Below, in pieces: positions 46,400-58,769 of a DNA stretch of 64,000 bases. The notes beneath the pieces are model-generated. The model was not told the origin of the DNA, did not search any database, and saw only the letters and a program-made list of their open reading frames with translations. Numbering within the stretch: position 1 is the first letter of the stretch; each line of letters opens with the position of its first letter. The stretch lies in contig CANTUR010000039.1 of assembly GCA_947683625.1 (NCBI GenBank), positions 3,038,001 to 3,102,000 of the forward strand, written 5' to 3'. The DNA is from Mallotus nudiflorus (Eukaryota; Streptophyta; Magnoliopsida; Malpighiales; Euphorbiaceae). The translations under genes and the position numbers were made by a program.

Positions 46400-48445
46400 A
46401 TAGGGAGTGAATCACAAAACATTTCTTCACATAAACCATTCTTCAATGGTAGTGATTGTCCTCATTGGAATTTCAAAATAGAGTTACACTTTAATTATAA
46501 TTCCATCAAACTTTTGGACATTGTCTTAAAAGGTTAGGAACTACGTACAACTATCATTGATGGTGTGATAACTACTCTTATAAGAAGTCAATGGAATATT
46601 GAACAAAAGGAGGAAAATCATAAAACAAAAAGGCTATGATCACTCTAGTCTCTTTCATGATAAGAGAAATAAGAGGCAAGCTTTAACATTGCATGTCAGC
46701 CAAGGAAATGTGGGAGACCTTGGAAAATCATTATGAAGGTAACGTGTAAGTTAGAAGCAAGATTGTTCAACTTCATATGTATGAATATGAACTCTTAAAA
46801 ATAAAGCCTCAAGAATTAATCATGGAGGTGATAAACTATCTTAATGCTCTCCTCACAACCCTTAAGAAACTTGGAAAATGTTTCTCTAAGAAAGAAGTGA
46901 ACAATAAGATTCTAAGAATCCTACCTAAGAAGGATTCGGAATCTCGAGTCACTTCAATTGAGGAAGCTCCATACCTCTCTACCCTCTCAACCAATGTGCT
47001 TATTAGAAAACTCCTAACACATGAGCTTACAATCAAATAAAAAGGTGAAGAGTAAAAAGAGAAGGAAGTGAAGAAAAAGAGCATAGCACTAAAAGCTCTT
47101 TAAAAAAATAGGGAAGAGGACATCATTAAAGATTCTAGTGACAAAGATGGTGATATTATCATGCTCACTAGGAATTTTAAGAAGTTTTTAAGAAAGAAAA
47201 ATTTCTTAAGAGTAAGGGACTTCAACAAGAAGTTTTAAGGAGATGGCAAGAAGAGTTCCAAAGAAGTTACATGCTATGAATGGAAGAAACCGGGACACAT
47301 CTGAAGTGAGTGCCCTAAACTCAAATTTAAGAACAAGGGAGCAAAGGATAGGAAGAAGGCCTTCAAAGTTACTTGGGATGACTCTTCTGAATCTGAAGAG
47401 GAAGAGGAATAATAAGAAATGGCCGATCTTTGCTTCATGACTCTTGAAGATGAAAAAGAGGTACCATCTATTTCTAACTTCTCTTATAATGATTATTGTG
47501 ATTATGATGAATATGATGATGATAATGATATTGAGAGCTTTATTATGAGAAAACTCTTACTTAAATGCAAAAGCTTATTATCTAAAAAGAAACATTATAA
47601 TCATGAGTTAAATAGCTTAATTAAGGAATTTGAGAAATTGAAAATTGAATTTTCTAGTCTCATTAAATCAAATGAAAAATTTGCTAGTAATTTAAAATCT
47701 TTTAATTCTTTGGAAGAGTAACTTAAAAAAATTAGTGATGAAAATCATTAACTTTCTAATAAGGTAGTTGAGCTAAAAAATTCCATATCAAAATTTTAAA
47801 GAGGAAAAGAGAGTTTAGATAATTTACTTGATTCTCAAAATTTTTATAGAAATACTCATGGAACTGGATATACTAATGGAATGGCCTTATCTTCATCACC
47901 ATCATATATTAAATTTATAAAAGCATCATGCAATTCCATTCCCTCTTCTTCAAAACTAATTGAGACTTAAGCTTTTAAAGCTAATAAGTCTTATATGTCA
48001 AAAATTAAAGTAAAGTCTTATAAGACTCAATCCTATATGACATAAAGAGGTAAGGCTTAAAATAGAGCACCTTAACCCAAACATGCTTATATATACACTA
48101 GACACAATCACATTAGGCAGGTTACATAACATAATGCACTTAAATATATTGCATAAACCTATCAAAATACACATTGCCATTGCTAACGCATGCCACACAC
48201 CATAACTCAAAATAATAGGAGACATACACCACCACAACATAAAAGACATATTTCACACACTAGGAAAACATATCGTCCTAGGAGAAATAAATTTGAAAAT
48301 GTTATATGTTCATATTGCATGATCATAAGACATATCAATAATGTGTGCTTCTATAAAAGACTGCACATTAATTTTCTTCCTTTTGATTATCTTGAGAGTA
48401 ACCAACCTAGACTAAGAAAGGTTTGGGTTCAAAAGAACACTTAAA
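46400..48445 (+). pseudogene. Copia D gag with coiled-coil spacer
   Basis: N-terminal NHFFNGSDCPHWNFK-type start (46430), UBN2-like segment (46777-47040), decayed zinc knuckle where the first two cysteines are C..W (CYEWKKPGHI), acidic segment, and a coiled coil (47560-47720: KKHYNHELNSLIKEFEKLK). A His-rich stretch (48190-48300) and the final RLRKVWVQKNT lead to protease. Many stops. Confidence 0.8.
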
Positions 48446-48484
48446 TTATTTTGTGTAAGTGTGCTTGAAATCCATAAGAATGAA

Positions 48485-48702
48485 AAACAATTGGTATTTT
48501 AATAGTGGATCTTCAAGGTACATGATGGGAGACAAGGAGTAATTCAACAAACTTAATGCTAAGGATGGAGGACATGTCAAATTCGGAGATAATGCAAAAG
48601 GAAAAATTATTGGCATTAGAGAAATGGGTAATCCTCAATCCTTATCTATACATCATGTGTTGTTTGTTAATGGTCTTAAACATAATTTACTTAGTATAAG
48701 TC
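48485..48702 (+). pseudogene. Copia D protease remnant
   Basis: The active-site segment reads W-Y-F-N-S-G-S-S-R-Y-M-M-G-D at about 48490-48535: the catalytic aspartate is Asn. Downstream GIREMGNPQSLSIHHVLF continues to HNLLSISL and the E insertion. Confidence 0.78.
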
Positions 48703-50017
48703 TGTTGACCTTAGCAAAAATCAATCTTAATTTTGATCTTAAAAAACTTAATTTTGAGCATTTAATTTGTTTGTTTAAGTGTGTATAACTTAGGACTCCA
48801 TTGGAAGTTAAAATGAAGTATGATTATCTTGGGCTGATTCGACCTTTGAGATTCAATGAGGCTTTTGACATCTTTAAAGCTTTATAATGAGAAAATTATC
48901 TTCTTCACATTTGAACTGGACATCTTGAGCTTTCTTAATTGGGCTTGGTTGTTAAAATATGAGTTTATTTAGGTATGCAAATATTAAGTCAAAATCAACA
49001 TATGCAAATGCCATTTCAGATTACACAGCTCTTAATATTTTAGACATATCTTGAGCTACAGAAGCTAAATTGAGGTGATTCAAAATGACATGGAAATTTA
49101 AGTTAAATATCTATAACTTTTATAAGAAATTTTAGGCAAATTCAAAATTTTCAAGTATAAAATCACAATTCAACTTGTGTATAGTTGTTTGATAGTAGTC
49201 TGCATTTTAGATTGCATAGCTCTTAGTATTTTAGACATATCTTGAGCTAAAGACATTCAATTGAGGTGATTTAAAATTATATGGAAATATAAGTCAAACA
49301 TTTACAATTTTATGAAGAAAGTATGGGCAAAATCGAACGTCTTCAGTAGCCAACTATGGTTTCAATCCATGCATAGTTATTCGACAACATCGCCTTCAAT
49401 AATTCAAAATTATAAACATTGAATTCAAAATATAGACATTGGACACATTATTTGTACCTCTAATAGCTATATTTTTTAGTTTTTATTTATATAAACACCT
49501 TAAGAGCTTAATGGAAGTTAAGAAACTTGTTTATTATTCATTCTTTCTTAAGTTTTCAATTGAGCTCTCGAATTCTCTTAAACTATTCTTTGTTTGTATA
49601 ACTCTTATGATAGTTGGTTGTGTGTTAGAAATATAATTTCTCTTCAGCTTAAATCTTAGGATAGATTAGAAAGGAAGTGAGATTTATTTCTAAAGGAATT
49701 GGTTTAAGTGTTATCCATTATAACCCTTGGGATTTGGTTTTTTGAGTGAGCCTTGAAAACTCAAGTTGTAAGGTTTTAAGAGTGAGCCATAAAAAATCTT
49801 GTGTAATCTCAATCTTGTGAATAACATTATGGGTGATTGAAAATCCTAACTTAGGGATAAATTAGGTGGAGACGTAGGATTGTTGTTGAATCCGAACTTC
49901 TTAAATTTTTATGTTCTTGATTCTTCCTTCTTAACTTCCATTCAATTCTTTCAAAGAATTCTTTTGATTTCTCATTTTTATTTGATAGTCCTATTCACCC
50001 CTTTAGGACTATTTTTA
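48703..50017 (+). repeat. 5' LTR of copia E (1315 bp, two internal units)
   Basis: Starts TGTTGACCTTAG and ends TTTTTAA, where A has TTTTTCA. Internal units begin near 49009 and 49200. One unit fewer than A accounts for most of the length difference. Confidence 0.87.
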
Positions 50018-50059
50018 ATTGGTTTTAAAGCTTGAATTCTAGGTACTTTATTGCTATAA

Positions 50060-51140
50060 TATAAAATCATAGGGAGTGAATCACAAAACATCTCTTCTCT
50101 TAGACCATTCTTTAATGGTAGTGACTATCCATATTGAAAATTTAAAATGGAATTACATCTTGATTTTGATTCTATCAAACTTTAAGACATTATCCTAAAA
50201 GGGTAGGGACCACCTACAACTATCATTGATGGTATGGTAACTACTCTTGCAAGAAGCCAATGGAGTATTGATTAAAAGGAAGAAAATCACAAAAATAAAA
50301 AAGCTATGATTACTCTAGTTTCTTCAATGATAAGAGAAGAAGGAGACAAGCTTCAACATTGTATGTTGGCCAAAAAAATGTGGGAGACCTTAGAAAAACA
50401 CTATGAAGGCAACATTCAAGTAAGAAGCAAGAAGGTTGAACTTCATATGTATAAATATGAACTCTTCAAAATGAAGCCTCATGAATCAATCATGAAGATG
50501 ACAAACTATCTCATTGCTCTCCTCACAACCCTCAAGAAACTTGAAAAATATTTCTCTAAGGAAGAGGTAAATAATAAGATTCTAAGAATCCTACCTAAGA
50601 AGGATTGGGAATATTGTGTTACTTTAATTGAGGAAGCTTAAGACCTCTCAACTCTATTAACTGATGTGCTTATTAGTAAGCTCTTAACAAATGAGCTCAT
50701 TATCAATCAAAAAGGTGAAGAACAAAAAGAGAAAGAAGAAAAGAAAAAGAATAGTACTCTAAAAGCTCTTCAAGAAGATAGTGAAGAGGAAAGCATCAAA
50801 GATTCTAGTGATGAATATGGTGGCATTACCATGCTCACTAGGAACTTCAAGAAGTTTTTGAGAAAGAAAAACTTCTCAAGAATAAGGGACTTTAATAAAA
50901 AGTTCAAAGGAGATAGGAAGAAGAAAACTAAGGAGGTTACTTGCTATGAATGCAAGAAATTGGGACATAATAGAAATGAGTGTCCTAAACTCAAATTCAA
51001 GAACAAAGGAGCAAAAGATAAAAAGAAGGCATTCAAAACTACTTGGGATGATTCCTCCGAATCCGAAGAGGAAAAGGAACAACAACAAGTGGCCAATCTT
51101 TGCTTCATGGCCGTTGAAAATGAAAATGAGATGTGCTTAA
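50060..51140 (+). pseudogene. Copia E gag, spacer-less
   Basis: N-terminal PFFNGSDYPY segment (50107), UBN2-like frame 50306-50641, then a frame from 50666 to 51214 that holds the intact zinc knuckle CYECKKLGHNRNEC (CX2CX4HX4C, 50943-50984) and an acidic end. It continues straight into the protease motif. The coiled-coil and His-rich spacer of about 1 kb in A and D is absent. Stops at 50272 and 50640 break the upstream part. Confidence 0.85.
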
Positions 51141-51154
51141 AATTCACAAGAATA

Positions 51155-51520
51155 AAAAGCAAGTGGTATCTCAATAGTGGATGTTCAAGGCACACGACGG
51201 GAGATAAAGAGTAATTCAACAAACTTAATGCTAAGGATGGATGTGACTTTCAGAGATAATATAAAAGGAAAAATTATTGGCATTGGAGAAATAGGTAATC
51301 CTCAATCCTTATCTATACATCATGTGTTGTTTATTGATCAAATTAAACATAATTTTCTTAGTATAAGTCAATTATATGATATGGGAAATAAAGTAACTTT
51401 TTATCCTAAAAATTGCTTTGTTAGTAGTCTTGATGAAAATAAAATTATTTTTAGTGGTGAAAGAGTAGACAATATTTATGTCATTGATTTGAATAAAATT
51501 GATAACAAAGACATAAAATG
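51155..51520 (+). pseudogene. Copia E protease
   Basis: KWYLNSGCSRHTTGDKE at 51163-51213: Asn replaces the catalytic Asp, and a TAA follows immediately. The remainder (DNIKGKIIGIGEIGNPQSL, 51257) is open in the frame 51177-51521. Confidence 0.82.
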
Positions 51521-52500
51521 ATTAGTATCTATCTCCCATGACACATGGATATGGCATAGAAGGTTAGGACATCCAAATTTTGAGCTTTTAAATGATCTTT
51601 GTAAACATGAACTTATGATTAGTTTACCTAAGCTTGAATTCACTAAGGATAAACCTTGTGATGCTTGCCAAAAGGGAAAACAATCTAAGTCCTCATTTAA
51701 GCTAATGTAGTTTCCACCTCTAGGCCACTTGAACTTATACATATGGATTTATTTGGACTAACTAGAGTTACTAGTTTGGGTGGAATGCACTATTCATATG
51801 TATTAGTTGATGATTACTCTAGATTTACATGTGTATGTTTCCTTGCTCATAAGAATGATGCATTTAAAGCTTTTGAAAAGTTTACAAAAAGAGTTCAAAA
51901 AGAAAAAGGCTTTTATATTTCTTCTATTAGAAGTGATCATGGAACTGAATTTGAAAATGAATTTTTTAAAAACTATTATAATGAAATGGTATTGCTCATA
52001 CATTTTCATATCCTAGAACTCCTCAACAAAATGGGGTAGTTGAAAGGAAAAATAGAACTCTTGTGGAAATGGTTAGAATAATGCTTTATGAGTATAATTT
52101 GCCTCTATACTTTTAGGCAGAAGCCATTAACACATCTTGTTATATTTCAAACTGAGTTTTCAAAAGACCAATTTATAATAAAACATCTTATGAACTATGT
52201 AACAATAGAAAACCTAAAATCTTATATGTAAGAGTCTTTGGATGCAAGTGTTTTATATTGAACACCAAGGATAATCTTAGGAAATTTGATTCCAAAGCCG
52301 ATGAAGGAATTTTCCTAGGCTATTCTATTTCTAGTAAAGCATATAGGGTCTTTAATAAGAGAACTCTAGTAGTTGAAGAGTTAATTCATGTGGTATTTAA
52401 TGAATCAAACTCACTTGATCCTATAAAAGGATGTTTGTAGAGTTGATGATCTTGTAGGTGACAATGAGATTGTGGAAACATAAGAAGAAAATGCTAGTAA
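51521..52500 (+). pseudogene. Copia E integrase
   Basis: HRRLGHPNFELLNDLC and CDACQKGKQSKSS give the HHCC zinc site. Core: MDLFGLTRVTSLGG (51743), SIRSDHGTEFENEFF (51925), NGVVERKNRTLVEM (52036). Stops: TAA near 51521, TAG at 51708, TAG for Trp at 52114 (the same codon as in A) and TGA for Arg at 52154. GYSISSKAYRVF is intact. Confidence 0.87.
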
Positions 52501-52689
52501 GCCCTTAGAACTTGAAGATCCAAGCAAGGAGGATAATGAGGAGCCATCTCAACCTACCTTGAAATATGAACTTCCAAAGGTTTAGCAATTCAAGAAAGCT
52601 TACCGTCAAGACCACATTATAAGTGACACTACAAAAGGGGTAACTACTAGATCTTAATTAAAGTCTATTGTTAATTTAGCCATCATTTC

Positions 52690-54230
52690 TCAAATTGAAC
52701 CCAAAAATATTGATGATGCTTTATGTGATGAATTTTAAGTCCTTACTATGCAAGAAGAGTTAAATCAATTTGAGAGAAACAAGGTTTGGACCTTAGTTCC
52801 AAGACCTAAAAATCATCCTATTATAGGCATTAAATGGGTGTTTAAAGATAAGATGAATGAACAAGGTGTCATAACTAGGAGCAAAGCTAGACTAGTAGCT
52901 AAAGGTTATAATCAAGAGGAAGGCATTGATTATGATGAAACCTTTGCCCCTGTTGTAAGGTTATAAGCTATTAGGATGCTACTTGCATTTACATCATTCA
53001 TGGATTTCAAACTTTATCAAATGGATGTTAAAAGTGCATTTTTAAATGGTTTTATTGAAGAAGAGGTGTATGTTGAACAACCTCCAGGTTTTGAAAGCTT
53101 TGATTTTCCAAATCATGTAATTAAACTTTCCAAAGCATTATATGGATTGAAACAAGCTCGTAGAGCTTGGTATGAAAGATTGAGCAACTTTTTATTAAAG
53201 AAAGGTTTCTCTAAAGGAAAAGTTAATACAACTCTTTTCTTAAATAAATCCAAGCATGATTTATTAATTGTTCAAATATATGTTGATGACATTATATTTG
53301 GTGCTACTAACCATTGCTTGTGTGAGGGATTCTCTAATTTAATGCAAGGAGAATTTGAGATGGGTATGATAGGTGAACTCAAATTCTTTATTGGACTACA
53401 AATCAAGAAATGCAAAAATGGGATTTTCATTAATCAAACCAAGTATGCAAGAGACGTTCTCAAGAAATTTGGCATGGATAGAGCTAAGATATGTAAAACT
53501 CTAATGAGCACCACAACCAAACTTAATAAAGATGAGAATGGCAAACTGGTTAATGAAAAGCGATTTAGAGGTATGATCAGATCCCTTCTTTATTTAATTG
53601 CTAGTAGACCCGATATTATGTTTGCTACATGCTTATGTGCTAGATTTTAATCTAGTCCTAACGAGTCTCATTTGAATGCTATCAAAAGAATTTTCAAATA
53701 TCTTTGTGGTACAATGCATTTAGGACTTTAATATCCTAGGACCTTTTCCTTTGATTTAATTAGTTATTCTTATGCGAACTTTGCCTTAGCTTACTAGATA
53801 GAAAGAGCACTTTCAGAACTTGTCAATTTTTAAGACAATGTTTAATTTCTTGGTTTAATAAGAAACAAGTTTCGGTTACCTTGTTTACTGCTGAAGCTGG
53901 ATATATTACAACAAGTCTCTGTTATTTATAAGTCTTATGGCAAAAATAACAATCATTGGACTATGGTATAAAACTTAATCACATTCTAATCAAATTTGAC
54001 ATTACAAGTGCTGTTAACCTTAGTGAAAATCTCATTTAGCATTCTATAACTAAGCACATAGACAATAAACATCATTTCTTGTGTGATCATGTTCAAATTG
54101 ATGATTTTTCACTTGAATTTCTTGATACAAATAATCAACTTGTAGATATCTTCACCAAACCTCTCAATGAAAAGAGATTAAATTTCATTAAGCATGAACT
54201 TGACATGATTAATGGTTCTAGTTTATCTTG
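52690..54230 (+). pseudogene. Copia E reverse transcriptase and RNase H
   Basis: MQEELNQFERNKVWTLVPRP, KWVFKDKMNEQGVITR and DYDETFAPVVRL, then TAA for Glu at 52966, then 224 open codons with MDVKSAFLNGFIEEE and the intact catalytic IYVDDIIFG (53275-53300). RNase H (53650-54230) is broken by stops at 53647, 53731, 53795 and later. RT is the best-preserved copia RT in the window. Confidence 0.9.
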
Positions 54231-55398
54231 ATTTTAAGTTTAATTGATGGTTGAACGTTTTCATATGAAATCATGTTGTGCTTATTGATTACTTTGATTG
54301 ACAAATATTTTGATTTTGATCTTAAAATTTATTTTAGTTATCAGCTTATACTTGGTTTATCTTTTTAAATTTCCTTTTGCATTTTTTCAAAGGAGGAGAA
54401 ATAATTTTAGTTTGCATATGTATCTAGTTAATTTTTTTTAACATGTGTCTTTTTTTAATTTTAAAACTCCCTTAAAAAAAAGAGTTTATGTTAGTGACAT
54501 ATTATATTTTTGTTTGATATAGGGGGAGAAATTTTGTTTAAATTTTTACGTGCATATTATCATTGTAAGTATGCCTAATTTTGTCATACATCACATATGG
54601 CAAAAGGTCTTGTTTTGCTTACTTTATTTATTTATGACATAGATTTTATAAAGATTTTATGTATCTTTATTTTCATATCTCTCTCTTTTATTTTTAATTT
54701 TAACAAAAGGGGAGAAATATATTTGAGTTTGTTAATTGCTACTATACACATGTATAATATTATCTTCTTAGGAATTGTTTTTATCTTTGATAAGACATGA
54801 ATATTTTAACAAAGATTTGGTGTATCTTTGTTTTGTCCCTATAGGAATTTTGGTCCCTTTAAGTTCATTTTCCCTTATATCACTCTCTTTTCCTTTTGCT
54901 TTTGTACAAAGAGAGGAAAATATGTTATGAATAATTTATGTTTATCTTTTTATATGCTAACTGCTACATGATTGATTAGTTAGTTAAGCTCTATATGATC
55001 ATATAATAATTAAGCATGTCTAGCATCAACATTATTATTATATGTACTATTTTTGTCATGCATTTTAGTGGCACTATATGCATATACGTTTGAAATTATT
55101 TCCTCACATTGCCTAATATTTATTTAAATGATCATGTTATCATATTTTATGTTTTTAATACATTTGTCATGAGAATGCCATATTTTTATCTCTTTTGCTA
55201 TATTTTATGTTGTTTTTATTTTTTTTTTCAAGGGGAATAATCTATAAATTTATATTTCTTATCATTTCCATATTCATAGGGGAAGAAATAAAGAAATATA
55301 TATATTTTTATTTGGTATCATTATTATTACACACTTTACTTTGTATTATTTTTCATCAAACTCAAAATAAACTTGTCAAAATAAAAAAAAGGAGAGAT
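54231..55398 (+). other. Noncoding tail of copia E
   Basis: Same layout as A's tail, including purine words at 54393, 54522, 54706, 54911, 55230 and 55387. The last (AAAAAAAAGGAGAGAT) adjoins the TG of the 3' LTR at 55399. No coding frame. Confidence 0.75.
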
Positions 55399-56657
55399 TG
55401 TTGACCTTAACAATAATCAATCTTAATTTTGATCTTAAAAAACTTAATTCTGAGCATTTAATTTATTTGTTTAAGTGTGTATAACTTAAGACTCCATTGG
55501 AAGTTAAGATGAAGTATGATTATCTTGGGCTGATTCGACCTTTGAGATTTAAGGAGGCTTTTGACATCTTTAAAGCTTTATAATGAGAAAATTATCTTCT
55601 TCACATTTTAACTAGACATCTTGAGATTTCTTAATGGGCTTTCTTGTTAAAATATGAATTTATTTAGGTATGCAAATATTAAGTCAAAATCAACATATGC
55701 AAATGCCATTTCAGATTACACAGCTCTTAGTATTTTAGACATATCTTGAGCGAAAAAATCCAAATTGAGGTGATTCAAAATGACATGAAAATTTAAGTCA
55801 AATATCTATAACTTTGATAAGAAATTTTGGGCAAATTCAAAAGTTTCAAGTATAAAATCACAATTCAACTTGTGTATAGTTGTCTGATAGTAGTTTACAT
55901 TTTAGATTGCATAACTCTTAGTATTTTAGACATATCTTGAGGTAAACACATTCAATTAAGGTGATTTAAAATTATATGAAAATATAAGTCAAACATATAC
56001 AACTTTTATGAAGAAATTATGGGCAAAATCGAACGTCTTCAGTAGCCAATTACGGTTTCAATCAATGCATAGTTGTCTGACAGCATCACCTTCAATAATT
56101 CAAAATTATAAATATTGAATTCAAAATATAGACATTGGACACATTATTTGCACCTCTAATAGCTATATTTTTTAGTGTTTTTCTATGTAAACACCTCAAG
56201 AGCTTAATGGAAGTTAAGAGACTTGTTTATCATTCATTCTTTTTTAAGCTTTCAATTAAGCTCTCAAATTCTCTTAAACTATTCTTTGTTTGTATAACTC
56301 TTATGATAGTTAGTTGTGTGTTAGAAATATAATTTCTCTTCATCTTAAATCTTAGGATAGATTAGAAAGGAAGTGAGATTTATTTCTAAAGGAATTGGTT
56401 TAAGTGTTATCCATTATAACCCTTGGGATTTGGTTTTTTGAGTGAGCCTTGAAAACTCAAGTTGTAAGGTTGTAAGAGTGAGTCATAAAAATCTTGTGTA
56501 ATCTCAATCTTGTGAATAACATTGTGGGTGATTGAAAATCCTAACTTAAGGATAAGTTAGGTGGAGACGTAGGATTATTGTTGAATCTGAACTCCTTAAA
56601 TTTTTATGTTCTTCATTCTTCCTTCTCAACTTCCATTCAATTCTTCTAAAGAATTCT
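55399..56657 (+). repeat. 3' LTR of copia E, 3'-truncated
   Basis: TGTTGACCTTAACAATAATC start, two internal units (about 55703 and 55893), and loss of the last 60 bases after AAGAATTCTTTTAATTTA. The junction word TTAATTTA is shared with the pol sequence of remnant G, suggesting joining at microhomology. Confidence 0.83.
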
Positions 56658-56672
56658 TTTAATTTAGCCTTC

Positions 56673-58767
56673 TGTAGACGGCAGGGTTTAGCGCGCATCC
56701 AAGATTTTAGCAACCGCGACGCTGTTTAGGCTCAGGGCCTTAGAGAACATACTAACCACTGTCATAAAGACATGGCGTGGAGATGAGAAGTCGCCACCCA
56801 GGGTAAAAACTGGGACAAATCGAAAAGGTGGTACTCGATTCTCTAAAATAAAGCTAGCACCATAATCAGGAGATTCTGGATACGAAATACTAACTTCTCT
56901 TAGTCTCGTGTTCTTTTAGAATAATTTTATAAATGATTATTTCATCCTCTAATTACATGCAATTTTATTAAACCCTAATTAACATCCATCTACCCAAAAA
57001 GGCAATAACTCAATAAAATTATAAGTAAAAAATGCATCAAAAGGGCAATGTCCCTATGTCTAAACTATATTAATTTTATTTTATAAGTTAGCTAAATCTA
57101 CATTTTATTTACAAGTGAAATGGAATAAAAGTGAGCCTACATTTTATTAATTAGTGAGCCTAAATTTATTTTTAGTCTTTCTAAGATATGGGCTTAAATC
57201 TATTCTATTTTAAAGGAAAATTAAATTAGTGGGCCTAAGTCTAACTTGGTTTTATTTTAAGTGAAATGTGGGCCTAGGTCTATTTATTTTAAAAGAAATC
57301 CAATTAAGTGGGCTGAGCTAAGTGTAGACAAGTTTTAATTAACTAAGTGGGCCTAAAATCTAATTAATCTAATGGGCCTAAATTGATTTTAATTATAAAA
57401 AACCTAAATAATTTTTTTAAGCCTATTTGTTAAGCTGGTTAGACCTAAACGTGGGCTTGGGGTCCAAAAGAATAAAAACATAAAAAATAAGCCCAAAACA
57501 AATAAAACACAAAAAAAATGGATCAAATAAACATTATAGTGATTTTCTAAAAAAAACCTAAATTAATTACATTCAAACCCTAATATAAGCTACTGTCACC
57601 ATTGATTTTAACTGATTTTTACCCAATTGAACCTAATTACTAATCGATTTTAAAGTATAGAAAATTAAATTTTTCACTATTCCCACTACTGGGGCTATTA
57701 CAAACTACGTACAAAATTAAGATTAAATAATTATATACCCAGAAATTAAATTAACTACACAGAACACCGAAAAGGAAAAAATAATAAATAAAAAAATCCT
57801 AAATCCTACTGGGAAATAACATAAGTTCTTTCATGGCATTCCATCTACCTTCTGCTCAATTTAAATATAGGTAGTATCCTTCTCAATCCATATGCACATA
57901 TCAAAACAAAAAAAAGTAATTAGATTAGTAGTGAAATCAAATAATCAAAACAATAACTAAAAATAAAAGAAGAATCATAAACTGAAAAATAATAGAAAAG
58001 AGTAAAAATGAAATAGAAAATAACACTGAACATTTAGATGCTGTGCAAATGCCCTTTTCGAGCCCCTCAGATTGGATTATCACCGTTAAAATTGAAAAAT
58101 TGTTGATTCTGGACTATTGCTTTCAAAAACTTCAGTATCCAAAATTAGGGTTTTTTGTGCTCGCAATCTCTTTATTTTTTTTTCTGTGTCTCTGTGTGCC
58201 TTTCGAAAAAATTCTCCGAAAAAGAAAAAAGAAGTCCCTCGCACGCATCTAGACTCCACTTTTTAAAGCAGAGTCTACGTGTACTGGTTTCCTCCAAAGG
58301 AGGAACATACTTATCTCTTCCAAAACAACCTAATAAGAATTTTGATTTTTAAATCATTTTGAACGCATTGAAATTTTTATCAGATAATAATGAAGATAAA
58401 ATTGAATTTTCAACCAATCAAAACGCTGAAAAATTGATAAAAATATGTGAAAAAAATCAACTTTTACATTTTATAATTGTGCAATGCCGACCAGCATTGT
58501 GTAATGCTGATTGGCATTACATAATGCCGGTCAGCATTACACTAAATGATGATCGGCATTAAATGCTGACTCTAATTTTTTTTACTTTTAATTATCAAAA
58601 GACCCCTGAAAAATTGACTTATTTGCAATCAAACCCTAAAAAAAATATTGCAATTTAGTCCTTAAAGTCCAGAAAATCGACAACCAGTTTCAATTTTTGA
58701 ATGAATTTCATCATAGGGGCTTACGTCACAATTGTGCACAATTGCATCCCGAAATTGGGTGCTTACA
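56673..58767 (-). repeat. Solo gypsy LTR F (2095 bp), minus orientation, with 5-bp duplication
   Basis: Starts TGTAGACGGCAGGG and ends GTGCTTACA. CCTTC (56668-56672) and CTTTC (58768-58772) flank it, a target duplication with one mismatch. Related to the LTR at 2850-4885 read in reverse: its own start TGTAAGCACCC matches TGTAGACACCC, and its end CCGTCTACA matches CTGCCTACA. No PBS, polypurine tract or coding sequence lies inside, so this is a solo LTR left by LTR-LTR recombination. Repeated GTGGGCCTAA words occupy 57120-57400. Confidence 0.9.
58483..58570. repeat. AATGCCGATCGGCATT-type palindromes in solo LTR F
   Basis: Four near-palindromes in a row: AATGCCGACCAGCATT, AATGCTGATTGGCATT, AATGCCGGTCAGCATT and a fourth with TGATCGGCATT then AAATGCTGAC. 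They are separated by 4-9 bases such as GTGT and ACAT. From the start of this LTR (58767) they lie 197-284 bases in, as the GCGATCGC modules do in the LTR at 2850. Confidence 0.88.
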
Positions 58768-58769
58768 CT

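Larger units (their letters stand above)
45327..48702 (+). mobile_element. Ty1/copia element D, cut by element E
   Basis: A 5'-trimmed LTR (45327-46348), PBS TGGTATCAAAGC (46351), gag, coiled-coil spacer and protease. It stops abruptly at the start of integrase (CTTAGTATAAGTC) where the TG of E's 5' LTR begins. In A the same spot continues uninterrupted, so E inserted here. Remnant G beyond E may be D's continuation. Confidence 0.82.
48703..56657 (+). mobile_element. Ty1/copia element E, most complete copia copy
   Basis: 5' LTR 48703-50017, PBS decayed to TGGTTTTAAAGC (50020), gag, protease, integrase, RT, RNase H, 1.15-kb tail and 3' LTR from 55399, shortened by about 60 bases where the sequence changes to remnant G at 56657. 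About 8.0 kb. The left flank is D (AAGTC). It lacks the 1-kb gag spacer of A and D. Both LTRs carry two 195-bp units. Confidence 0.88.
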
